Assembly: GCF_026340255.1 (NCBI RefSeq)
Contig: NZ_JAPEPJ010000003.1
Span: 372,001-436,000 of the forward strand
Length of the DNA: 64,000 nt
Direction: 5' to 3'
Source: Streptomyces sp. NBC_01408
GTDB lineage: Bacteria; Actinomycetota; Actinomycetes; Streptomycetales; Streptomycetaceae
Below are positions 8,499 through 17,936 of the stretch, one piece after another (the first letter of the stretch is position 1; each line of letters begins with the position of its first letter). The translations under genes and the position numbers were made by a program. The notes under the pieces are model-generated. The model ran no database searches and was not told the DNA's origin. It saw only the letters and a program-made list of their open reading frames with translations.

Positions 8499-10724
8499 TC
8501 AGAATGCCGGTACCGCCCCGGACAGGGCCTGTTCGAGCAGTTCACCGATGTCCTTGTCCCCGCGCTCGGCCAGCCGCTCCAGCAGAGCGGCAGCGGCACC
8601 GTCCTGGCCCGGCTCCATGCCGATGCGCCGGGCGATCACCTCGACCGCCTCCGCCGGGGTCACCGCGGCCGTCCAGCCGGTGAGCCGGACCGCTCCGGTC
8701 TCGGGGCTGAGGCCCTCTGTCGGTGCGGGCAGCCGCAGCGCGTTGAGCTGACCGTCGGTCACGTTGAAGAAGACCTGGTCCCCGACGGTCGCCCCGATGT
8801 GCTCCAGCAGCGGCTTCACCGAGCCGAAGGTGGGCTGGGCGCGCCACGTGAGCGAGGTCTCCCCCGCCTCGTGGCGCAGCGGGACCGGTTCGCGGTGGGG
8901 GGCGCCACCGATGTGGGCGGCCCAGCCGGCGGGCACCGGGCTGCCGGAGCCGCGCAGATGGTCGGCGGTCACTTCCACCCGGTACCACCAGCGTCCATCG
9001 GCTCCGACGAAGCAGCGTCGCGTACCGGCGACGTCGTTGCGCGGCACGTACGGCGCGTCCTGCTCGCTCGCCTGGTCGGCGACGCGGACCCAGCCGCGGC
9101 GGGTGCGGGGGAACCCGGGTCCGCCGAGGTTGGTGCGGACCGATGCCGCCGATACGTCGAAGCGGGCGCTGATGGCCTCGGCGATCGCGTTCACCTCGGC
9201 TTCCCCGCCCGCGTTGGTGATCTCACGGGCGATCATCTCCCGGATGCCGAGGTACTCCTCGCCGCCCCACGCGCGCAGCCCGTACAGGTTCCGGTCGAGC
9301 CGGAGGAAACGCTCGTCGGTCCAGATCTGGTTGCGCATACTGCTGATGGCGGTGCCGTCGGCGAGCTGTTCGTGGATGTCCTCCATGGACATCGGCGTCC
9401 CGTGCAGGGCGAGCACGGCGGCGGCCCGGTCGTTGAGCGAACGCCCCCAGTACAGCAGCCGTCCGTCCCGCACCTGGAAGCGTCCGAGATCGGCCGCCCA
9501 GTCAGCGAGCACCTCGCCCCGGACTCCATAGCGCAGCCCGAGGGCCACCGCGTCGTTCCAGGCCAACGGGGTGTCCCCGCAGGCGGCGAGCAGGTCCTCC
9601 TGCATGACCGCCCGGAGTGCGGCCGCGTCGCCCTGCACGATCCAGCTCCCGACGAGTGTCCCTCCGGGCAGCAGCCGCGCCACGATGTCACCGAGCGGCA
9701 CACCCAGCGCCTCTACGGGGCGGGCGTGGTCCGGGTGCAGTGCGTGCACCTCGGCCACCTGGCCCACGGCGCCGAGCTGTTCGGCCACGGCGGCCAGGTG
9801 CCCGGCGAAGGCCCGGCCTTCATCATCGGCCGAGAGCCACCGCCGGACGGAGCCCATGACGGTGCGCTCCAACTGGCGCACCCTTTCCCGGCTGACGGAG
9901 AACCGCTCCCCCAGGTCCTGGAGCTTCACCGGCTCGTCGGTGAACGTCCGCTGCCCGGCGATCACCAGGGCACGCTCGTCCCAACCGTCGACCAGCCGCG
10001 TGAAGGCGGCGAGCGGCTCGCCCATCAGCGCGGGGGCGGGCGGCGGGCTCGCATCGTCGCCGCCGTGCGGCTCCTCGGCTTGTTCGGCCGGGTCGTGGCC
10101 CTCGAAGGCCTCACGCGGCGCCGGAAGTTCTACGGACTGGGGCTGATCCCCGGCCTCGTCTTCGACGGGCTCGGGCACCGGCACCGGCGACGACGTCCCG
10201 TCCTCGGCCTGCTCCTCCAACCCCTGGAGCACGGCGAGCGCCGCACGTACCTCGGCCGATGCGTCCGCCGGCAACCACCGGGCGAGAACGGACACGGCAT
10301 CCCGTACGCGCGTCCCCTCGCTCTCCTCCCGAGGCACGCCGCGCTGGTGCAACCGGTCCAGGATCGAACCGAACACCGCCGCAAGTACCCGGTCCCCGTC
10401 CACGACCCCGGGGCCAGCCTCCCGGGCGACCTGCGCCACCGTCCTCCCCGGCTCGACTCCCGGGGTACCGAGCAGCCGCAGTACGGGGATCACGTCCCCG
10501 AGCTCCACGTGAGGCCACAGGGACCGCAGGGCCTGCGCCACCTGGTGGCTGAGCGCCTCGGCTCCGATGACCCGCTCGATCTCCATCAACGGTGTTGCGT
10601 GCCACCAGCCGAGCGGCAGCCGTACGTCCTCCAGCCGGGCGGCGAGCAGTTGCGGATCGGCGTAGCGCACGGCGGGCAGGAGATCGGCCAGGGAGGTGGA
10701 GGCGTACGGAGCGGAGGATGTCAT
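8499..10724 (-). CDS. 741-residue protein with sigma-region-4-like HTH and HARE-like winged helices
   Basis: I recognise no named family. Residues about 255-295 contain a sigma-70 region-4-like helix-turn-helix (LGERFSVSRERVRQLERTVM). Residues about 425-485 resemble a HARE-type winged helix (MSMEDIHEQLADGTAISSMR). Another winged-helix-like segment lies at about 490-540. Residues 190-250 are a low-complexity Pro/Glu linker. It looks like a multi-HTH DNA-binding protein and has no catalytic motif that I can see. It lies immediately upstream of drmA on the same strand, 121 bp away, so it may be a DISARM regulator or an accessory DNA-recognition subunit. The start is the ATG at 10724; the GGAG upstream is rather distant, so the start is not certain. 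Confidence 0.75.
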   Translation of the reverse strand: MTSSAPYASTSLADLLPAVRYADPQLLAARLEDVRLPLGWWHATPLMEIERVIGAEALSHQVAQALRSLWPHVELGDVIPVLRLLGTPGVEPGRTVAQVAREAGPGVVDGDRVLAAVFGSILDRLHQRGVPREESEGTRVRDAVSVLARWLPADASAEVRAALAVLQGLEEQAEDGTSSPVPVPEPVEDEAGDQPQSVELPAPREAFEGHDPAEQAEEPHGGDDASPPPAPALMGEPLAAFTRLVDGWDERALVIAGQRTFTDEPVKLQDLGERFSVSRERVRQLERTVMGSVRRWLSADDEGRAFAGHLAAVAEQLGAVGQVAEVHALHPDHARPVEALGVPLGDIVARLLPGGTLVGSWIVQGDAAALRAVMQEDLLAACGDTPLAWNDAVALGLRYGVRGEVLADWAADLGRFQVRDGRLLYWGRSLNDRAAAVLALHGTPMSMEDIHEQLADGTAISSMRNQIWTDERFLRLDRNLYGLRAWGGEEYLGIREMIAREITNAGGEAEVNAIAEAISARFDVSAASVRTNLGGPGFPRTRRGWVRVADQASEQDAPYVPRNDVAGTRRCFVGADGRWWYRVEVTADHLRGSGSPVPAGWAAHIGGAPHREPVPLRHEAGETSLTWRAQPTFGSVKPLLEHIGATVGDQVFFNVTDGQLNALRLPAPTEGLSPETGAVRLTGWTAAVTPAEAVEVIARRIGMEPGQDGAAAALLERLAERGDKDIGELLEQALSGAVPAF

Positions 10725-10880
10725 GGTCGGGCGACACTCCAGAGACGGGGGCAGGCGGCCATGGTCGGTGACTGACTCGCTCGACGTTACGGGCCCCCAC
10801 TGACAGTCACCCCATGATCACCCTTCTCGTGCCCCCTGACCAGGGCAAAGTCCACATCCGTCAGGAGCAGGCGCACTTGC

Positions 10881-11711
10881 TCACGCGGCGGACCGGTCCG
10901 GCGCAGGACCACATTCCCCGCACCGGGCGTTGGGAACGTGGCTGCGGAAGGCGCGTTCGCAGCCGTCGCACGTGATGAGGGGTGCGGGCCGTGGGCGGTT
11001 CGGCTCGGGCGCGGATACCGGGAGGGGCGGCGGCAGGAGGGTGGTGAGCCGGTGTTCCAGGAAGCGGGGCGGGTGGTGGATGGGCACGGGTGCGGGAGGC
11101 AGGTTCGCGGTGAGGGTGCGGGTGATCTGCTCGGGGGTCGCATGCCGAGCGAGCCACTCCTCGACGGCGGGCGTCAGCCGCTGGACATCGCGCACCGAGA
11201 GGATCAGGCGGGCGTCGACGGTCCGCAGCCGGGCCAGGAGGTCCGCTGCCGGTCCTGTGGCGGTGGGTGGGACGGGCTCGGGTTCGGTTTGCGGCGCGGC
11301 CGGTTGCTGCGAAGCTGGCGCGGCTGAAGGTACTGCGGCACAACCGGGCTTGTCGTAGGCGAGGGTGCGGGTCGCGAAACGGCCGCCGCCGAGCGGAATC
11401 CTCCGGCGCTCCAGATACCCGGCTTCCTCAAGCTCGTTGAGGGCCCGGCGGATGGTGATCTCGCCCTCGCGGAAGCGGAGGGTGAGGGCCTTGGCCGTGA
11501 TGCTGACCCCGTCCGGAACGGACTGGATGTAGACGGCGAGCCCGATCGCAACGGCGGACAGCTGCGGATGCTGGGCCAGGTGGTTGCCGACGACCGTGAA
11601 CCGGTCGGTGTGGCGGTGGCGGAAGTGGATCACCCCGGCGCTGGGGGCGTCTGTGGGGATCGGATTCGCGGGGCGCGCGGGCGCGACCGCGTTAGACTGC
11701 GGATCAGCCAT
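10881..11711 (-). CDS. Winged-helix DNA-binding protein with Pro-rich linker and Cys-rich tail
   Basis: The 276-residue protein carries an N-terminal winged-helix segment at about residues 45-110 (TLRFREGEITIRRALNELEE) similar to replication-initiator or regulatory wHTH domains of streptomycetes. A Pro/Ala linker follows, then a helical region around 160-200, and a C-terminal putative zinc ribbon (CDGCERAFRSHVPNARCGEC). Such proteins are common in Streptomyces accessory DNA, often near XRE/DUF397 pairs as here, and have no assigned function. It sits between the drmA and drmMI transcription units. Confidence is good that it is a gene, low for its role. Confidence 0.7.
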   Translation of the reverse strand: MADPQSNAVAPARPANPIPTDAPSAGVIHFRHRHTDRFTVVGNHLAQHPQLSAVAIGLAVYIQSVPDGVSITAKALTLRFREGEITIRRALNELEEAGYLERRRIPLGGGRFATRTLAYDKPGCAAVPSAAPASQQPAAPQTEPEPVPPTATGPAADLLARLRTVDARLILSVRDVQRLTPAVEEWLARHATPEQITRTLTANLPPAPVPIHHPPRFLEHRLTTLLPPPLPVSAPEPNRPRPAPLITCDGCERAFRSHVPNARCGECGPAPDRSAA

Positions 11712-11963
11712 CGGGAAGCTCTACTCTTCCGGATCGGTCAGGCCCTCGTCAGGATTGCCGTCCTGTCGGGGGCCGTCTGCGTGTATGGGGTTGTTTGCGC
11801 CGACCGTACCCCACCGGTCAGGGTCCGCGTCGCGCCCTTCACCCGATCGTGTGGCGAGGGGAGTTGGGCCACCGGGTTTGGTTGGGTGGGTTCTCTCCCG
11901 TTCCTTTGAAGGGCGACGCGCCGCACCGGGGTCCAGGAATCCGCGCCCCGGTGGCGGGCCGCT

Positions 11964-12167
11964 CTACGCCTCTCGGACGTGCTGCACGAAGGCGTTCCAG
12001 GCGGCGTTCCCGACGAGGATCACAGGACCGGCCAGGTCCTTGCTGTCCCGGACGGGGACGGCGCCGGGAATCTGGTCAGCGACCTCCAGGCAGTCACCGC
12101 CGCCCCCATCGCTGTAGGTGCTCTTGCGCCACGACACGATCGCCATGTCTATCCGTGCGGCACTCAT
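11964..12167 (-). CDS. DUF397 protein
   Basis: This 67-residue protein shows the DUF397 hallmark near its start (WRKSTYSDGGGGDCLEVAD) and the PVRDSKD turn. DUF397 proteins are paired with XRE/DUF5753 regulators across Streptomyces and probably act as their partners or antagonists, as in the Scr1/Scr2-type toxin-antitoxin proposals. The ATG overlaps the stop of the XRE gene by four bases (ATGA), so the pair is one translational unit. Confidence 0.92.
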   Translation of the reverse strand: MSAARIDMAIVSWRKSTYSDGGGGDCLEVADQIPGAVPVRDSKDLAGPVILVGNAAWNAFVQHVREA

Positions 12168-12991
12168 GGTCCGAACTCCTTCATCGCCTTCCGAATCAAG
12201 GCGGTTGATGCCTCGGGCGACAGTCCCTGGGCATGCACAAGATCGTAACGATACGAGTGCTGCGCCACCATGGCTCTGTCCTCCACCAGTTCACCGGAGT
12301 GACCGGCTTCCAGATAGGCCACGTCAGGCCCGTTCTGGAACGACAGCACGGTAAGAGACCCTCCCATTGCCGAGTGACCGCCCGCAGCGAACGGCAGCAC
12401 CTGGATCTCGATGCGCGGAGTCATCGCGGCCTCGGCGACTCGGGCCAGCTGGTCCCTCATGACCGTCCCTCCGCCCACTGGCCGACGGATCACCGCTTCG
12501 TCGAGTACGACCCACAGCAAAGGCGGCTGCTTACTCTGGAGCAGTGCCTGTCGCTCCATCCGCGCAGCCACCTTCTCCTCCACCTCTGCCCCTGTGCACC
12601 AAGGCAGGCCGAGCCTGAGCAGTTCGCGGGCATAGGCCTCGGTCTGAAGGAGACCAGGCACGCTGTGCGCCATGTACTTGTGCATGGCGCTCGCCCTTGC
12701 CTCGTAGGCCATGAACTTCTGCGCCCAGTCTGGGTACGGCGTCCGCTTGATATGACCCCAGAGGTCGATCAAGTCGCCGTCCGCATCGAGCAGCCCGTCC
12801 AACTTGCTGTTGACGTCCTCGGGAGGGACCTCGTTACCCAGCTCGAACTGGGCGATCCGGCTGTGCGCGATGGGGACCTTGTCGCCGAGCTGCCGCTGCG
12901 TGAGCCCGGCGCGGATGCGGAGCTTGCGCAGCTTCGCGCCGTAGAGCGCGGCGAGGGAGGCGCTCGGGTCGAGTTCTTTCGGTGCGGGCAC
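12164..12991 (-). CDS. XRE-family regulator with DUF5753 domain
   Basis: The 275-residue protein has an N-terminal XRE helix-turn-helix (LRKLRIRAGLTQRQLGDKVP, about residues 17-70) and a C-terminal DUF5753 region (MHKYMAHSVPGLLQTEAYAR onward, about 95-270), the usual fold of streptomycete XRE/DUF397 partner regulators. I chose GTG at 12991 because a GGGAG lies 6-7 bases upstream; the longer frame has no ribosome site. The gene is coupled to DUF397. The pair has been placed between the two halves of the DISARM locus and may have no functional link to it. Confidence 0.9.
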   Translation of the reverse strand: MPAPKELDPSASLAALYGAKLRKLRIRAGLTQRQLGDKVPIAHSRIAQFELGNEVPPEDVNSKLDGLLDADGDLIDLWGHIKRTPYPDWAQKFMAYEARASAMHKYMAHSVPGLLQTEAYARELLRLGLPWCTGAEVEEKVAARMERQALLQSKQPPLLWVVLDEAVIRRPVGGGTVMRDQLARVAEAAMTPRIEIQVLPFAAGGHSAMGGSLTVLSFQNGPDVAYLEAGHSGELVEDRAMVAQHSYRYDLVHAQGLSPEASTALIRKAMKEFGP

Positions 12992-13105
12992 TGGCGACTC
13001 CCGTTTTCGTTCCGACGCTCCGAAAACCGTTACCCCTGGTGAGCGTAGCGCTACGCCTCCATGCTCATCGCTGAAAGACAGTGATCGGCAAGGAAGCAGG
13101 CGGAC

Positions 13106-13333
13106 ATGGATGCGGGCAGGCGTGGGAACGCGACAAACAAGGCCCAAGAGGCGGAAGCGGCACGGGACGAGCTGCGCGAGGCGTTGGCGGGGGTCGATGT
13201 GGTGCTGCCGTCGCTCGGCGTCGATCTGGTGTCCCTGACCAGCGACTACCTCTCGCCGCTGGTTGAACTCGGGTGCTGCCGGGCCGATGTCGCGTGGAAG
13301 TTGGCGGCGGCCCTGAGGAAGTGCGCCCAGTGA
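13106..13333 (+). CDS. Small hypothetical protein (75 aa)
   Basis: This is a 75-residue acidic and alanine-rich protein (MDAGRRGNATNKAQEAEAAR at the start), predicted helical, transcribed divergently from the XRE/DUF5753 gene. Small genes in this position are frequent beside XRE/DUF397 pairs in Streptomyces; no function is known to me. A second small frame begins inside its last codons. The ATG at 13106 is the only sensible start. Confidence 0.55.
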   Translation: MDAGRRGNATNKAQEAEAARDELREALAGVDVVLPSLGVDLVSLTSDYLSPLVELGCCRADVAWKLAAALRKCAQ

Positions 13334-13467
13334 CCGAGGAGTCAGCGCCCGAGCCGGAGGCGCAGGCCGACTCGACCAAAGACCCCACGGCCGGCGTCGC
13401 ATGCCACGCAGCGCTCCTGGCCAAGGTCCGCGAGGCCAACAAACGAAGCCTTGCGCCTCGGCGGTAG
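13330..13467 (+). CDS. Very small hypothetical protein (45 aa)
   Basis: A GTG start overlaps the TGA of the preceding gene by four bases (GTGA), the pattern of coupled streptomycete genes. The 45-residue product begins VTEESAPEPEAQADSTKD and ends in a basic stretch (REANKRSLAPRR). The evidence is the coupling and codon usage; there is no recognisable domain. Confidence 0.4.
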   Translation: MTEESAPEPEAQADSTKDPTAGVACHAALLAKVREANKRSLAPRR

Positions 13468-13478
13468 GAGGTCAGGAC

Positions 13479-13708
13479 ATGCAGCGCGCGATGCAGACCC
13501 TGGAGGTCATGCCCGATGGGGTGCGGCGAGGGGATGTGATCGCCGTGGGCGGCATCCCGCACCGGGTGCGGGATGTAAGGGAGTTGCGGGGGCGGCGGAA
13601 ACGGCTGGAGTTCGAGGACGGAACGTCTTCGTTCTGGGCCCGTGGGTCGCGATCACGGTGGCCCGTGACCGGAATGCCGGCGGCGGACCGGTACGCCACT
13701 GGCACTGA
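13479..13708 (+). pseudogene. Small hypothetical gene with an apparent frameshift
   Basis: The frame starting at ATG 13479 (preceded by GGAGG) encodes MQRAMQTLEVMPDGVRRGDV and continues through RVRDVRELRGRRKRLEFEDG, a pattern of short streptomycete proteins that describe a small beta barrel. At about 13620 the likely continuation (FVLGPWVAITVARDR) lies in another frame that stops at 13708, whereas the original frame runs on antisense into drmMI. A single-base indel would restore a product of about 75 residues. It is either a decayed gene or a sequence error. Confidence 0.4.
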
Positions 13709-13736
13709 CCGGCCCACCGCTCTCCCGCCCTCGCGC

Positions 13737-16700
13737 TCAGAACAGGCTCGGCGGCTCCTCCACCGGAGGCTTCGACTTCCGCTGGGCGGGGGCCGCCGCC
13801 TTCTTCTTGGCGCCCTTCTTGTCGTGCAGACCGGCGGCGACTTCGGCCGCGTAGCGCCGCTGGTTCTCTTCGAGGAGCCGGTCAAGAATCTCCTGCCGGA
13901 CGACCGGGCCGACGGTGTAGCGGGGCCCTTGCCGGGTGTCGTGGAATCCGTGGTCGAGCCCGCCGGACTGAGCCAGGAGGTCGTCCCAGCCATAGGCGCG
14001 GGCGACCTCTTCATCAATGGCGCGATGAATCTGGCGGAGTTCAACGATATCCGCGTCCATACAAGTCTGGTCGTGCACCAGGTTGTAGGTTGCCGTGAGC
14101 CCACCGCGCGTCAGCGTGATCGCGCGCCGAAAAATGTCTAGCTTTTCTCCAGCAGACCTGAGCTCTGAGGTAACTTCCGGGCGAGGGAGGGTCTCGAAGA
14201 CATCAGATGGCGTATATCTGAGGTCGCCCTTCATCGTCGATGCATGATTGGTCGCCCACCAGAAATGCGCTGCGCTACTAAGAAGGGAAAACACTCCCAA
14301 ATCGTCGGACGCGAATACTACTGTGGCATCGCTAGCAATCTGCCCCGTCTTCACGATCACAGGCATGACAGACTTGCTATGCCGAGTAATCACGATCATT
14401 CGATCGAACCCCCTGAGGGATCGATAGAGTTCAAGCGTGGGTCGGGTATACCTCCACCAGAGCTCTCGGCGCTGCTTATTTGCGTTCTTCTGCCTCTCAG
14501 GCTTGACCAGCCGCTCTACCTGCCGATACACCTCGGGGTACTCTTTGGCACGCTCCTCGGGCCAGTCGTGAAAGTTAATCACCCATCGACTGGCCGAACC
14601 GTCGGGCCGAGAATTGAGGTCATGCCCGTTGAGGAAGGGAAAAAGCACCTCCCGATACTTCTCATTCTCGGCAATCAGCTCACGAGCCGCCTCAGGCTGC
14701 ATCGTGAAACCCATACCCAGGATGTTTGTACCAATAAAGGCAATTCCCTCGTTCCCTATCAGCCGATGCGCCGCGCCGGTGACTCGCGAACTCGCCTCCA
14801 ACGTGGGAGTGATTCCCGCCACCAAGACACCATCTGCAAGTCGGTCACTTTCGACTGCAACATCTGCTCGACTTGTCCAAACTGCACAGTACTCCAACAT
14901 TGCACTCCGCGACGGCCACGGTGCACTCTTAATCGACTGTCGAATCTCGACACCTTCGGCGACCAATCGATCCAGGCCAGCCTGTCGTGTGTCCCCTTGA
15001 GCCAATGTGTTGGTAGCAATTAGGCCTGCCTGCCCCTGACTGTTCAGCAAGTCATGAGCACGCAGTAGGAAGTACACAACTAGGTCTGCGCTTCCCCGTA
15101 CATCGCCGCTGAGGCAGACCACGAGATATTCACGGTAGACATCCCCCATCGCACCTGTCAGCTTCTGTCCGCCCAAGAACGGCGGATTCCCGACCACTGC
15201 ATCGAACCCGCCCCGCTCTTCCCAGACCTCCGGGAACACCAGCGGCAAATGCACCGGCTCGCGTTCGAACGCCCCCGTCGGCTTCCCGGTGGCCAGCCAC
15301 CCCCGCGCCAGCGTCTCCGCACGCCGAAGCTCGGCAGCCACCAGTTCCTCGTCGTCCCCCGCGTCAGACACCGCGTGCGCCGCCGTCACCGCGGCGAACG
15401 ACAGCTGATCCTGATCCGACCCGCTCCGCCCCGCACCGGCCAGCGCCGCGCCCACCACCAAATCCGCGAAGACGCTCGCCTGGCGGGTCTTCTCGCGCAC
15501 AGAGGCCAGCATGGCGCGCTTCCGCTCCAGCTCCTCCAGGCCCGTGCCCGGGATGCCGGCCAGCTTCCGCCGCTCCTCCGCGACCTCCGCGATGACCCGC
15601 CGCACGCCACCCGTGAAGTCGATGCCGTCACCGTGAAGGCGCCGCCCCCGCACCGGATCCAGGTGCATGGCCTCAAGCTGCTCCACCGACGTGATGCCCA
15701 GCAGCGAGTCACCCGCCACCAACCGGTCGTCCAGGAACGTGAACGGCCGGTCCCGGTCCATCGAGACCAGCCACAGCGACAGCTTCGCCATCTCCACGGC
15801 CATCGGGTTGATGTCCACCCCGTACAGGCAGTGCTCGATGATCTGCCGACGCGCCTCCACCATCACCGGCTCGGCCTCGGCCTCCACCGCCGATGCCGAC
15901 AGCGAGTCCGCCGCCTCCAGGTACGCCAGCGCCCGCGCGTCGCCCTCCCGGCTCCACGCCTCCACCAGCGCGCCCGCCAGGTAACGGCAGGCCGCCACCA
16001 GGAACGCCGCCGAGCCCATCGCGATGTCCGCGACCTTCAGCTTCAGAATCTGGTCCGCTGTCTTGGGCCGCCACTGGGTCCGGTCCGCCGTCTGCAACGG
16101 GCCGTACTCGTAGACCAACGGCTCCAGCGCGCCGTCCGCGACCTGCTGGGCCAGGGACTTCGGGGTGTAGTGCGTACCGGTGTTCTTCCGGAGCGAGGAC
16201 TCCGTCACGTACAGCCCGCCCGCGCCGATCACCACCGGCAGGTCCCGCAGGTCACGGCGGATCAGGCGGTAGAACGGCAGCAGGCGGTCCGTCAGGTCGG
16301 CGTCGCTGCCCGTCGCCGCCAGGAGCTTGCTCCGCGCCGCAGCCCGCTCCACATCGGACAGGGGCTCCAGCAGCTTCGTCACTTTGGCCGGACTGCCCAG
16401 CCCCGTCGCCTTGTTGTACTCCTCCGCCAGCGCCGCCCCCAGCCCCTCGCCCTCCGTACGGGCCAGGGACTCCAGCCGGGTCAGCAGTACCTCCGCCTCC
16501 AGGCCCGCCTTGCCGACGAGACCCACGATGGTGTCCTCGGCCCGGCGGCCCTGGTACGAGAGGAGGCCCTCGTACACGTAGCCGATCTGCTCGACGTCCA
16601 GCGTCCGGAAGGTCAGCCGCCGGCGTTCCCGCTTCTTGCCCGTGCCGATCCAGACGTGCTGCACCGACTGGAGCATGTGCAGGACCGTGCGGTCGTCGAT

Positions 16701-17936
16701 GGGCAGCGGATCCGTCGGGTCGGCGTCCGCCGTGCCCCGGCCCTCCAGCCACGGGAAGGCGTTCGGGTCGAAGATCGAGCCGTCGTACGCATGCATCCGC
16801 AGCGCCGGGTGGTCCACTCCCCCGTACACCGCGTTGAAGAGCGCGATGAGCCGGTGCCAGCCCACCCCGGTCTGCTCCAGGTCGTCCTCGGTGGTCTCCC
16901 GCGCCCGGTCCTCCAGCTCCTGGCACAACCGCCCGGCCGAATACGCCTGTACGTACAGCTCGTTGTCGCTCGGCAGCAGCCCGCGCTCCTCGGCGAAGAG
17001 GAGGAAGACGACCCGCATCATGACGGCGACGGCGCCCCGGTAGACGTCCTGGGCCGGTACGTCGGCCAGGCCGTTGCCGCCCCGCGCGCGCTCGGTGACG
17101 TCGGCGCGGCCGATGGCCTCCACCAGCAGTTCGACGGCCTGGCGAACCTGCACGCCGAGGGCGTCGGTGACGTCCTCCTGGCTGTCCAGGGACTCCTTGA
17201 GCAGCGGCAGCAGCGTCTCGGCGTCCTCGACGGCGAAGAAGCGGCGACGGCTGAGCAGCGACAGGAAGGCGCGTACGACCACCCGCTCGACCGGCTCGGT
17301 CCAGGCGACCGTGTCGAAGAGCGCCGACGTCGTCACGCCCCCGCGCGGCGCCCACACCAGGGTCCACCAGCGGCCGTCCGTCACCAGGCCGAGCTCCACC
17401 CCGTGGTGGCGGCACAGGTGGGCCATGCGGTCGACGGGGGTCGCCGCCCAGGCCGAGCCGGGGACGCGCTGGGACGGGTGCCGGCCCGCGGGGACGGTCA
17501 TGCCGAGGATGGCGCAGTCGGCGACCAGGCCGGCCGTGTCCTCGGCGGTACTGCCCGGTGCGAGCAGGGCGAAGGTGGGGGTGATCCGCTCGTCGTGCTC
17601 GGGGACGTCCACGGCGAGCGCCTCGGAGAGCTCCGTGCCCTCGCGCAGCGCGTCGCCCCAGCCGAGGAGCTCGTTCAGGACGAAGTCCGTCCAGGCCCGC
17701 TGCCCGGCCGCCGGGTCGGACTGCCAGACCCCGTGCTCGTAGCGCAGCCGAGCCCGCAGCGGCTTGTCGATCGAGTCGAGCTGCGGCCAGGTCTTGAGCA
17801 GGACGGGCAGGGTCAGGAAGGGGCCGGACACGTCGACCAGGCTGAGCCAGTCCAGGTGGTCCTGCCGGCCGTCGGGGGCGGGGGCTCCGCTCCGGGTCCG
17901 TCCGCGGCCCGTGTTCGTACGATGGGTGGTGCTCAC
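13737..17936 (-). CDS. drmMI: DISARM N6-adenine DNA methyltransferase DrmMI
   Basis: The 1399-residue protein is a large class I adenine methyltransferase of the PglX/type IIL style. Motif I is the variant DIAMGSAAFLV (about residue 632-642), GVDINPMAVEMAKLSLWL follows, and the catalytic motif IV is GNPPF (about 912-916). In class 1 DISARM it modifies host DNA so that self is spared. The GTG start at 17936 overlaps the drmD stop by four bases (GTGA). The segment of about residues 920-1300 has clearly lower GC than the rest and lies where the target-recognition domain is expected. The C-terminus is Lys/Ala/Pro-rich. Confidence 0.9.
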   Translation of the reverse strand: MSTTHRTNTGRGRTRSGAPAPDGRQDHLDWLSLVDVSGPFLTLPVLLKTWPQLDSIDKPLRARLRYEHGVWQSDPAAGQRAWTDFVLNELLGWGDALREGTELSEALAVDVPEHDERITPTFALLAPGSTAEDTAGLVADCAILGMTVPAGRHPSQRVPGSAWAATPVDRMAHLCRHHGVELGLVTDGRWWTLVWAPRGGVTTSALFDTVAWTEPVERVVVRAFLSLLSRRRFFAVEDAETLLPLLKESLDSQEDVTDALGVQVRQAVELLVEAIGRADVTERARGGNGLADVPAQDVYRGAVAVMMRVVFLLFAEERGLLPSDNELYVQAYSAGRLCQELEDRARETTEDDLEQTGVGWHRLIALFNAVYGGVDHPALRMHAYDGSIFDPNAFPWLEGRGTADADPTDPLPIDDRTVLHMLQSVQHVWIGTGKKRERRRLTFRTLDVEQIGYVYEGLLSYQGRRAEDTIVGLVGKAGLEAEVLLTRLESLARTEGEGLGAALAEEYNKATGLGSPAKVTKLLEPLSDVERAAARSKLLAATGSDADLTDRLLPFYRLIRRDLRDLPVVIGAGGLYVTESSLRKNTGTHYTPKSLAQQVADGALEPLVYEYGPLQTADRTQWRPKTADQILKLKVADIAMGSAAFLVAACRYLAGALVEAWSREGDARALAYLEAADSLSASAVEAEAEPVMVEARRQIIEHCLYGVDINPMAVEMAKLSLWLVSMDRDRPFTFLDDRLVAGDSLLGITSVEQLEAMHLDPVRGRRLHGDGIDFTGGVRRVIAEVAEERRKLAGIPGTGLEELERKRAMLASVREKTRQASVFADLVVGAALAGAGRSGSDQDQLSFAAVTAAHAVSDAGDDEELVAAELRRAETLARGWLATGKPTGAFEREPVHLPLVFPEVWEERGGFDAVVGNPPFLGGQKLTGAMGDVYREYLVVCLSGDVRGSADLVVYFLLRAHDLLNSQGQAGLIATNTLAQGDTRQAGLDRLVAEGVEIRQSIKSAPWPSRSAMLEYCAVWTSRADVAVESDRLADGVLVAGITPTLEASSRVTGAAHRLIGNEGIAFIGTNILGMGFTMQPEAARELIAENEKYREVLFPFLNGHDLNSRPDGSASRWVINFHDWPEERAKEYPEVYRQVERLVKPERQKNANKQRRELWWRYTRPTLELYRSLRGFDRMIVITRHSKSVMPVIVKTGQIASDATVVFASDDLGVFSLLSSAAHFWWATNHASTMKGDLRYTPSDVFETLPRPEVTSELRSAGEKLDIFRRAITLTRGGLTATYNLVHDQTCMDADIVELRQIHRAIDEEVARAYGWDDLLAQSGGLDHGFHDTRQGPRYTVGPVVRQEILDRLLEENQRRYAAEVAAGLHDKKGAKKKAAAPAQRKSKPPVEEPPSLF

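Noticed and set aside
10787..11343. Overlapping minus-strand frames beside the winged-helix gene
   Set aside because: They are alternative frames of the 276-residue protein, whose own frame has the HTH and zinc-ribbon motifs.
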